A DNA stretch of 64,000 nucleotides, from assembly GCA_922989275.2 (NCBI GenBank), contig OV277864.1, positions 6,882,001 to 6,946,000 on the forward strand, read 5' to 3'. The notes below the pieces were generated by a model that worked only from the letters and a program-made list of their open reading frames with translations, was not told the DNA's origin and did no database searches. The position numbers and the translations under genes were made by a program. The stretch is from Gari tellinella (taxonomy: Eukaryota; Mollusca; Bivalvia; Cardiida; Psammobiidae). Shown here piece after piece: positions 55,577 to 64,000 of the stretch (its first letter is position 1; every line of letters begins with the position of its first letter).

Positions 55577-55828
55577 TTAACCCTTTACCCCATAGAAGCG
55601 ACTTTTAGCGCATCTAATTTATTCCTCCGCTGAAGAAAATAGTTCCAGTTTATACCCTCATGAACAATTACCATAACAAATATTTTATGTAGCCTAGCAG
55701 ATGGTTGTTTAAAGCAGGCTGAAATTAAAGCAGAATGTGCCTTAAGGCACATTCTGCTTTAATTTCAACCTGCTTTAAGTGATCACCTGTATTTATTGTT
55801 ATAAACGGGTTATTGGGTAAAGGGTTAA
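55577..55828. mobile_element. G-family MITE
   Basis: TTAACCCTTTACCCCATAG to ATTGGGTAAAGGGTTAA. The core is a perfect-looking palindrome, GTTTAAAGCAGGCTGAAA, GCAGAATGTGCC and mirror. Confidence 0.9.
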
Positions 55829-55863
55829 GTAAATAAATGTTTTGTTTTAAGGCTACTTGAAGT

Positions 55864-56368
55864 ATGGAAATGCTACAGGAAGATGAATGGGGCGAGACGT
55901 ATAAAGACGCGACCATTATACATGTGGAATCTATTTTACAAATACATACAGTGGAGAATCTGTTATTCTTTCCCGTTTAAACGCAAACGTACGCAAACGC
56001 AAAGCGCTAAAACGTAGAAAAGAACAACGTTTGGACAATTCTGATAATTCTTGTTTATCTTGGTGGCAAACAGTTTGGAGCCTGATCAGACGCCGGGTTA
56101 CCCGGCGTCTGATCTGGCTCCAAACTGTTTGCACTGCAAATAATAGTTTTAGCGTAAATGCGTTTATTGGGAAAGAATAACAGATTCTCCACTGTATATC
56201 AACATATTTAGTAACCGGCGAATAAAATCTGAACCAGCTATTGTTCCAGCCGATGCTGTGATTTTTATGTGTCGAGAACTAAACTGTGTTAAAGGATATG
56301 GTGAACTTTCCGAGTCGTTGCATTTAGATATATTGACGGTGGTAGAGGACGGTTGTGTTTTAAATTAA
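55864..56368 (+). pseudogene. Unrecognised coding frame interrupted by an A MITE
   Basis: ATG at 55864 gives MEMLQEDEWGETYKDATIIH, then VESILQIH, where an A MITE (55949-56194) is inserted at a TA. Leaving out the MITE and one TA copy, the same frame runs on as INIFSNRRIKSEPAIVPADA and VIFMCRELNCVKGYGELSES to TAA at 56366. The total is about 85 residues. The upstream frames at 54.3-55.4 kb may belong to the same gene. The pattern weakly recalls the latter half of an OTU-type peptidase, but not enough to name. Confidence 0.5.
55949..56194. mobile_element. A-family MITE inside a coding frame
   Basis: Intact, TA duplication on both sides. Confidence 0.92.
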
Positions 56369-56780
56369 ACATGTAGCCCAATCCTTTTCTTCTTAATAAA
56401 AACAATTGTTTAAACTAAATTAAACCTAGTTGTATGTACACTGTATAAAGTCTTTCCTGTAAAACAATAATTAGTCTACAAAATAGATTGTTTGGCTCTT
56501 GAGAAATACTTCACATTGATAAATGTTTTCACATTTATTTAATTGGTGTCCATAGAATATAGAAATAAATGTTTAAAATGCGGAACGCTCTTTAACGCCT
56601 CTTTTTCGTTATGAATATTACGTCAACGTCATGTTACACTAATTTGTACGAACATCGCGCGTCACGACAGGAGCATTCTAATATATATTCATTCTAAATG
56701 AAACATTAATCTGACTGTAGATATATCTATACATGTACATTCTAAAATTACTATCACCATCACGCGAATATAACTGTACA
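56369..56780. other. AT-rich unassigned stretch
   Basis: No gene or repeat end seen. Confidence 0.45.
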
Positions 56781-56920
56781 GTTTAAATCTCTCTATTACT
56801 AACACTAAAAAGAAGGCTAATTGATTGAATCAAAGACATGTAATAGCTGAAAGCAAGGTGATAGTACATCAGAAAGCTCCTAAAGTAGCTTTCAGTTTTA
56901 CTGTCACCTTGCTTTAAGGG
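56781..56920. mobile_element. D-family MITE, left part and core
   Basis: CAGTTTAAATCTCTCTATTAC and core GCTGAAAGCAAGGTGATAG, AGAAAGCTCC and mirror. Right end lost. Confidence 0.65.
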
Positions 56921-57250
56921 TGTATCAATGTCATGAAGGTCGGCGGTTTAGTCAAACCATGGCCGTAAGTAGAACATAATGTCGCAAAACGGAAGTAGAA
57001 AAAAACTTTTTTGTTTATATTTTTTAACATAAAAAGTATTCAAATCTATTTAAAAAATATACATTATGTGTTTTCAATATGACAATGTATTTTTTCTGAT
57101 GAAAATATAAGTGGTTTCACGACTGCCGTAAAGCACCTGTCAAAACAGAGCAAAATGTAAACATCCGTTTTCGATTTCCTGATCTTTCAATCGTGTTGTT
57201 CTTCAAATTTTTGTGAAAGTTTGTGATAATTGATGGGTAAAAACGTTTGA

Positions 57251-57439
57251 AATATTGTTTCTAAATATACAAAGCAAGTCGATTACTTAAATAAAGTGTC
57301 ACAATGTGCCAAGGAACGGTGTCGTGAGAGAGCGACAATTATTTTAATCCTAACATACCGGTGCAAGAAAAAGACGAAACGTGACGTGAAGGGAGACGAA
57401 TTGTGGAGCTGGGAGTTTTGGCAGACGCATTATCACACT
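57251..57439 (+). other. Open frame ending at a splice-donor-like site
   Basis: Sixty-three codons without ATG, including VDYLNKVSQCAKERCRERAT and GDELWSWEFWQTHYHTG, end at CTG|GTAAGA. Composition looks coding. The family is not recognised and no acceptor is obvious. The palindrome arm starts 8 bp before the donor. Confidence 0.3.
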
Positions 57440-58377
57440 GGTAAGACGTAACGTCGCCGACTGCTGTTCTACGTTCCCACTGCTGTAAAATCTACGCTAT
57501 AACTGTGGAACAAAAATGGCTGCGCCCTTGATAAACAACGAGGTAAGGACAAAGAAACGTTGTTTTTGAGAGTCTTTCTTTATAATATCAAAAAAGGAGT
57601 AGTTGCACGGAATATCCCGGTTATATGTGCATGCTCCGGCGTTGTGTTCTCGTTGGATACTCGCTTAGTTAAGACGTTTAACTCGATAAAGTTGCGACAG
57701 AGACCGGCTTTCTTGAACATTTACTTGTGAAGAACTCCGAAAAAGCTTCGTAAAGCTGGTGTATTAGAGATTCTGCAATATTATCCAAACCAAAACACTC
57801 CCTGATGGACAGTATTGATAAATTGATATAAAAAGGTCCCCTTTACGTGAATATAAAAACTTTATAGGTTATTTTTCAAATACAACGTTCCTCCATGCCG
57901 GACACGATACAACGTTCAGACTGCAGGGTAAAAAATGCATCGAGCTAATACTATACGTATACGCGACTGTGCTCTCACTTACAAGACAGTTGAAGACATA
58001 CATTCAGTAGTGTGTACCTATAGACCTTTGTAGCGTATATTTTAGGAACGCTTTGATTCTGATTGCTGTGCAAATTTGAAATCTACATGGCTATATGCAT
58101 ATATTTAGCAAATAATCAAATATGGATTGGTGTGGTCTATTCTACGTATGCATTCGCTTTGTCAGAGGCACCGACAGATGCACTCGAAAAAGGCATTTTG
58201 TTCATAAAGGTGCGGAACCAGAACGGTTTTAGTTACCATTCGGGGGATTCATGCCTAAACGAGAGGAAGCCAAACACACCAGATAGGGGAGGTGCGGCAT
58301 TTGGAAATGGAAATTTACTGTACAAAAAACAGTACTTCTGATATCTCGGTGGCTCTCTTCTTAATCCTCGCATGTTA
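57432..58377 (+). repeat. Left arm of a 1.9-kb palindrome
   Basis: This 946-bp arm (ATCACACTGGTAAGACG to CCTCGCATGTTA) is mirrored at 61053-61998. Mirror positions always sum to 119430, so the arms appear to have no indels. It contains ATG at 57516 (MAAPLINNE then GTAAGG) and a 92-codon frame at 58063-58341, both duplicated in the other arm. Confidence 0.92.
57516..57542 (+). other. Possible first coding exon (MAAPLINNE then donor)
   Basis: AAAAATGGCTGCGCCC gives a good start context and ACGAG|GTAAGG a good donor. Nine residues are too few to identify. The mirror copy is at 61888-61914, minus strand. Confidence 0.35.
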
Positions 58378-58968
58378 AATAATTATCTAATGTGGACAAA
58401 TGTCCATTTTTTGCACAGCAAACATAAAGGAAAAATGTCCTTGAAATCTATGGCTATGTTTTGAAAAGATTACATCTGTACCGTGTGCACATTATTGAAC
58501 TTTCAGGGATGTTGTAACAAGACATTTTGGTTTATATTCTACATACTGTTTTGCCACCTTCTGATGGCAGAGGTGACACTGAGGGATCACTTGTCCGCCG
58601 TCCGTCCGTTCGTTCGTCATACAGGTCTGTATGTCCACCCGTCTCTCTGTCCGTCACGCTTTTGGCGTCCCGCTACATAACACCCGTTCTACTGAAGCTT
58701 TTAAGATGAAACTTCATTTATGGATAGAGCCTGACAAGTGGAAGTGTATTGCACAAGGTTCATAACTCTTGCAGCAATATTGTGAGATTTCTTCTGCTTT
58801 TCAACATTTCCGTTTCATGCAGCTTTCTTCTGTTTTACTAAAGAATTTGAAATGAAATTTCTCTCATAATCTCATAATCTTTTCAAAACATAGCCATAGA
58901 TTTCAAGGGCATTTTCCCTTTATGTTTGCTGTGCAAAAATGGACATTTGTCCACATTAGATAATTATT
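58378..58968. mobile_element. E MITE in the palindrome centre
   Basis: Terminal inverted repeats of about 93 bp (AATAATTATCTAATGTGGAC inward) bound a 591-bp element with TA on both sides. The middle has a CCGCCGTCCGTCCGTTCG tract. No transposase. Confidence 0.88.
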
Positions 58969-58970
58969 TA

Positions 58971-61052
58971 CAGTGGAGAAACTGTTATTCTTTCCCACTT
59001 AATGCGTTTTAAACGCGTTTGAAAGGCGTTTGAAACGCGTTTTATCTATTAACTTACAAACGCGTTTGTAAGTGCGTTTAAACGCACTTATAAGTTAATA
59101 GTCATAATATGGTTTTACATTGCATTTTGGGCGTTTAAACAACGTTAAGAAAGATATTTTCTCATTTTTGCACTTTAAAAGTGCTTTATATATACACAAG
59201 TTGTGCGAATTGTGTTTTTTAAAGAGTTTTATCTCATTCGATCGTTAAATTAGACGATCTGTGTTTCGTTTAAAAATATGGTGGTGCGTTTTGTTCCAAC
59301 CGAAATATTTGTTAATTGCTTGGATTCAGATCAGTTGTTAAATTACTGGGCATCTGATTTGCATCAATGTTTGGATCCAGATCAGATGCCGAGTTATTAT
59401 GATCAAATTTTGCACATTCTGATTTTTTACAAATATGTTGTTACACTCACACATTTGTACTAAATTCTATACATGGAATTGAAACAGTGTAGACCCTGTT
59501 AGGTCCATTCTTTTTGGAGTTTATATAATGATAGGTTATAACAAAACTAATCTAAAATTATCATAAAATCATCTAAACGCATACCTGATAAGTTCAGACG
59601 TTATTCCAGTGTCGAGTCAACATATTCAAAAGAATCATTAAGTCACATAACATTTAGATGAGCTGTAAATATGAAGGATTTTATCTATCTGTAAAGTATA
59701 ACTGTACATGGTCAAAAACAGCAATATAATAATTGCACATCGTGTAACCACGGAATTCTTGTATAATATAATTCTGTGGTGTAACTACCCGACACCTCGT
59801 TGCGTCATCAACCGGATATGGGGTAATAAAACTTCGGCTTATCAAAGTAAACATAATCCTAATTAGGGGTGCGAGTCTGTTGGGGGCAATTTTACAATTT
59901 ATAGTCCGCCACCAAAATTGTCATTTTTATGGTCAGGTTACTTTCACAAGAAATGGCCACACTAGTGTAAATCTATCATATAAAGTAGATCTAATTTGAC
60001 TTTATCAAAGCTGTCAGTTTGGATCCTGATGTATTGCCGATTTAACATTTTACTTATTTTACCCCTAACTCCCCCAAAGTAATTGAAATAGATTCAAACC
60101 GTTTGAATAGAAATCAATATGATTTTAATTAATCTAATAAAATGTAACAGTTAAGATCTCGTTGGAACGCCGAGTCACTCAGCATTATGATGGAGAACAA
60201 AACTGTCTGGGTTTTTAATCATAATATTAATTCGTTCTATAACGTACATCAGTTTAGATCTTGATTAGATCATGGAGAAATCACAGACTGCTCCGTGATT
60301 AGATGGCGAACTTATCGGCGTCTCATCTACATGTACATAGAAAAATGTTTTCAAAGGTCACATAAAAATTGAGCGATATTGAGAAAATGCGTTTGCGTAG
60401 ATGAAGAACAGTATTTATTTGATCTTGACAAACTGCATACGTGACGCAATTTTCAGACGGGAAGATTTTCAAACAGTATCATTGATTGGAGCCAGATCAG
60501 ACGCCGACTTACTAATAATTTGATATGAACCAATGCTTGGATCAATATCATACGCCGAGTTACTCAGGTCCTGGTCTACATAAATGATTCCACCCAGTTC
60601 AGACGCCGAGTTACTAAGCATGACTAAAATGTCAATTATTGGTGACTGCATCAGCATGACCATATATGGGAGATAGTAAGGCCGGACGTGTACACAGCAG
60701 GCATTGTCCGCCCAAGGCCTCTGGCAATCTATACACTCTGTCATACTGTATACACTCACAGTTTTATCTAGGCATACATGTACATGTAGGCATAAGAAGG
60801 GTACTATAAACCTAGTATAATTATTTAAATACCTTTCGGATTTATTTTAATTCGTATAATTGATCGGTCTCGATAAAAACAAAGGTATGCCGAATGAAAC
60901 GCAAAAATCCGCTTATAAACGCGTTTATAAACGCAAAACTCACTTTATAAACGCAAAACGCGTTTATCGTTTATCGTTTCGTTTGCGTTTCGTTTGCGTT
61001 TCGTTTCCGCATGCGTAAGCATAAACGGGAAAGAATAACAGATTCTCCACTG
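58971..61052. mobile_element. Long (2.1 kb) element with A-family ends
   Basis: It starts CAGTGGAGAAACTG and ends AACAGATTCTCCACTG, TA-flanked. Subterminal sequence is rich in AAACGCGTTT and GTTTCGTTTGCG repeats, as in A MITEs. The interior has scattered half-core words (GGATCCAGATCAGATGCCG near 59370, CAGACGCCGAGTTACT near 60608) but no transposase frame. It could be an expanded or composite A element. Confidence 0.75.
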
Positions 61053-61998
61053 TAACATGCGAGGATTAAGAAGAGAGCCACCGAGATATCAGAAGTACTG
61101 TTTTTTGTACAGTAAATTTCCATTTCCAAATGCCGCACCTCCCCTATCTGGTGTGTTTGGCTTCCTCTCGTTTAGGCATGAATCCCCCGAATGGTAACTA
61201 AAACCGTTCTGGTTCCGCACCTTTATGAACAAAATGCCTTTTTCGAGTGCATCTGTCGGTGCCTCTGACAAAGCGAATGCATACGTAGAATAGACCACAC
61301 CAATCCATATTTGATTATTTGCTAAATATATGCATATAGCCATGTAGATTTCAAATTTGCACAGCAATCAGAATCAAAGCGTTCCTAAAATATACGCTAC
61401 AAAGGTCTATAGGTACACACTACTGAATGTATGTCTTCAACTGTCTTGTAAGTGAGAGCACAGTCGCGTATACGTATAGTATTAGCTCGATGCATTTTTT
61501 ACCCTGCAGTCTGAACGTTGTATCGTGTCCGGCATGGAGGAACGTTGTATTTGAAAAATAACCTATAAAGTTTTTATATTCACGTAAAGGGGACCTTTTT
61601 ATATCAATTTATCAATACTGTCCATCAGGGAGTGTTTTGGTTTGGATAATATTGCAGAATCTCTAATACACCAGCTTTACGAAGCTTTTTCGGAGTTCTT
61701 CACAAGTAAATGTTCAAGAAAGCCGGTCTCTGTCGCAACTTTATCGAGTTAAACGTCTTAACTAAGCGAGTATCCAACGAGAACACAACGCCGGAGCATG
61801 CACATATAACCGGGATATTCCGTGCAACTACTCCTTTTTTTATATTATAAAGAAAGACTCTCAAAAACAACGTTTCTTTGTCCTTACCTCGTTGTTTATC
61901 AAGGGCGCAGCCATTTTTGTTCCACAGTTATAGCGTAGATTTTACAGCAGTGGGAACGTAGAACAGCAGTCGGCGACGTTACGTCTTACCAGTGTGAT
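61053..61998 (-). repeat. Right arm of the 1.9-kb palindrome
   Basis: Exact-looking inverted copy of 57432-58377. The 92-codon frame reappears at 61089-61367 on the minus strand with the same translation. Confidence 0.92.
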
Positions 61999-62438
61999 TA
62001 TCGGCTTGTCGTCAGTGTGGATTGCCCCTGCAGTTAGCACGCACCTTGTCTATTAACACCTTCGGATTAGGGGCAATGATCAAGGTATGTGTGATGTTAT
62101 CACTCGACCTATGGTACTCAGGCCTAGTCTTTATCAAGTTTTTTTTGTATAAAAGTATTATTAAAAACAGTGTGTTCTGATACCATCTGTGGGAGATTAA
62201 CCTGACCCAAGATACACAACATCTCCCAACTGTGTGTACTGAATCACATGTGGTGTGTGTAATTAACATTGTAAACACAGTCAGCTAGACAAATCATGTA
62301 CAGTGAGTAACGGCCTATAGCTATTGTTATGTGAAGTTTAGAGGGGTTGAAGATATTTAATGGTGTAATTGCTTTAATATCAGGAATTAACATGAGAGCT
62401 CCAGAAAACGGGAGTAGATCTATTTCAAAAGAAAAACA
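61999..62438. other. Unassigned stretch
   Basis: No gene or repeat end seen. Confidence 0.45.
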
Positions 62439-62600
62439 CCTTCATAGCTCAGTGGTAGAGCGTCTGCTTGCAGTGCGCCAGGTTGTAGGTTCAATCCCCA
62501 ACCAATCCCCGAGTCAAACCAAAAACTAAAAAATTGGTAGTAGTGGTTTCCCGTCTTGGCGCTCAGGATTCCGGTTTAGCATAACAACTGGTTTTAAATG
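62439..62600 (+). repeat. tRNA-derived SINE
   Basis: Head TCATAGCTCAGTGGTAGAGC and B box TAGGTTCAATCCCC, then CCCGTCTTGGCGCTCAGG, matching the body of the copy at 48668. Confidence 0.75.
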
Positions 62601-62789
62601 TATATCAATATTTCTCTTCCTATCCTCTCTGTCTATATATGAATTATCAAAATTCTAAATAAATTAGAAAGCTTTGATTTCAAACTGTGTAGACCCAAAT
62701 CAAACATGTGTCAAAGGCTTAGATGCAGTGCCTGGTGTGTATCTATGCAGTTTGACAGGCATTAAATCTGGGATCTACAAACTTCTGCA

Positions 62790-62979
62790 GGGCTCAAGAT
62801 AAGAGGGAGTAAGCTGAACAAATCCAACATTTTCTCACTTGTTTCAGCACCAAATCCTATTATGTTACTTCTGATTCGAACTGTTTCCAAGGGACGATTC
62901 TAATGAGTAGTGACACCATAGAGTTTAATCTATTAATAATAATTTTAATGTTTTTAATACTCCCCTTATCTTGAGCCCT
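62790..62979. mobile_element. H-family MITE
   Basis: GGGCTCAAGATAAGAGGGAG to CTCCCCTTATCTTGAGCCC, 190 bp, central GACGATTCTAATGAGTAGTG. The best-preserved ends of this family in the window. Confidence 0.85.
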
Positions 62980-63179
62980 GTTCTTCATATTAAAAGTATA
63001 AAGTAATTGGCATAAATTTCTATATACAGTGTGTACATGTAGTAAATTTTTTCCTACGATGATAAAAAAATAAAAATAAATGAAATTTCACTTGTACATG
63101 TATGTAAATAACGTCACACTAAATAGAAAGCGATGTCAGAGTAAAATACAAAGTGGCTGATACAGACTCTTGTATTTTA

Positions 63180-63560
63180 CTGATGGTGTATTTTTTTGCA
63201 AAAATAAAAGAAAATACTCAAATAAAACCAAATGTGTAGCATTACCGTGCATCTGGCATTAGAATAATATGATCAGTCTATAAACATCCTTAGGAAAAGT
63301 CTTCAAATCTTCATTTTTTAGATATATTCTATCGCTTTATCCGTTGCGTCGAAAGACGCAACAGAAATTGATCACGGGCTCAGACATAAACCCGAGCCGA
63401 ATTGTGTACTCTCCATCGCTACACACTGAAGTATGTTAAATCGATCCCAAAAATATGACTGGTAGCCCGTGGTTGAGTGGTCTGAGGGGGTTGACTTATT
63501 TTGCCTTTCTGTCTCCGCATGTCAGGTCACGGGTTCGAATCCCACCAGAGCTCAATATTT
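63180..63560 (+). mobile_element. K element with internal tRNA-like block, copy 2
   Basis: Inverted relative to copy 1. CTGATGGTGTATTTT and GAAAATACTCAAATAAAACC match its end, then GGGCTCAGACATAAACCCG, ATCGCTACACACTGAAG and the tRNA-like block. The left terminal repeat is damaged. Confidence 0.7.
63463..63556 (+). repeat. Type-II tRNA-like sequence inside K element
   Basis: GTAGCCCGTGGTTGAGTGG as A-box region, long variable part, B box GGGTTCGAATCCC, then ACCAGAGCTC. It is homologous to 19721-19810. Confidence 0.6.
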
Positions 63561-63599
63561 TTTCCCCCCGGCATCTGAAGATGCGGAGGCATATAGTAA

Positions 63600-64000
63600 T
63601 CGTCCTGTCTGTCAGTCCGTAACAGGTTAAGTAGATTTTACCGTTTCATCTGGCATCAACACCCCTTACTCAAATGCTTTGATACTTATACAGTTGTTGC
63701 CTTGGACCATTCCCTATCCACCAATATCACCCAACATTGATTTTGACCATGACCGTGACCTAATTTGGACTTAGAATATTTGGAATAGGCTATTTCTTGG
63801 TTAACTAAATTTTACCCTTTCGTATAGCATAAACACTACTTACTACAATGCTTCAATACTTATACAGTTATTTCCATGGACCATTACCAACTGACCCATA
63901 TTACCCAAGCTCAGTTAGACCTTGACCTAATTGGGACTTAGAAAATGTTCAGAATATATTGTCAAGGATGCCACTGGGGGCATAAGCGTTTATTGAACGC
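63600..64000. repeat. Diverged tandem repeat at window end
   Basis: CTTATACAGTTGTTGCC, TGGACCATT, CCCA, GACCTAATTTGGACTTAG recurs after about 180 bp (63685 and 63865) with differences. It continues past the window. Confidence 0.65.

Noticed and set aside
58063..58341. 92-codon frame present identically on both strands (also 61089-61367)
   Set aside because: The identity is explained by the palindrome. No motif, no splice support and no recognisable family, so I do not call it a gene.

Overview
The window looks like AT-rich nuclear DNA of an invertebrate, most likely a bivalve mollusc. Reasons: a spliced nuclear-receptor gene with GT-AG introns; very dense short inverted-repeat transposons (MITEs); tRNA-derived SINE-like sequences; a long repeat starting with a 'CACCTGAGCCAAAGGCTCAAGGTGAG'-type palindrome, which I associate from memory with bivalve genomes; and no sign of bacterial operons. 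The taxon is an inference.

Only one host gene can be named. Seven exons on the + strand (21324-32954) encode a nuclear receptor of subfamily NR2E, closest to NR2E3 (PNR / Hr51 / fax-1 group). The exons join in frame to 413 codons plus stop. A small 5' coding exon is probably missing. Introns and flanks are packed with MITEs. Other protein-coding traces belong to mobile DNA or are decayed: a 5'-truncated LINE reverse transcriptase (40212-41816, minus), a frameshifted HARBI1-like transposase (34670-35410, minus) inside a complete PIF/Harbinger element, a BED-finger relic (43501-43816), and an unrecognised broken frame around 54.3-56.4 kb interrupted by a MITE.

MITE families are labelled here by their ends. 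A = TA target, CAGTGGAGAA ends (about 22 copies). B = TTAA target, TTAACCCCTTCAC ends. C = TTAA target, TTAACTCATTGA ends. D = TA target, CAGTAAAACCTC ends. E = TA-flanked, AATAATTATCTAATG ends. G = TTAA target, TTAACCCTTTACC ends. H = GGGCTCCAGATAAGG ends. I = GGGGCCCGTTTCATAAAAC ends. J = long CACCTGAG element. K = CGACTCGCAACC-ended element with a tRNA-like core. L = 737-bp repeat with an end hairpin. Most families carry a strong central palindrome. The same central palindrome recurs inside different end types (A, B and C share one; D and G share another).

Layout: 1-21.3 kb is intergenic MITE mosaic with a few repeat-free stretches (4.7-5.4, 10.9-11.4, 13.6-14.5 kb) that could hold NR2E3 regulation. 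21.3-33 kb is NR2E3. 33.5-36.3 kb is a three-layer nest (old A, Harbinger, new A). 36.6-37.7 kb holds nested D/G/A copies with a 114-bp tandem array. 38.8-41.9 kb is an A copy split by the LINE. 42.4-54 kb is mixed repeats, SINEs and two L copies. 54.3-56.4 kb is the unrecognised broken gene. 57.4-62.0 kb is a 1.9-kb, indel-free palindrome whose central TA holds two TA-target elements. 62-64 kb is SINE, H and K copies and a simple repeat-rich tail.
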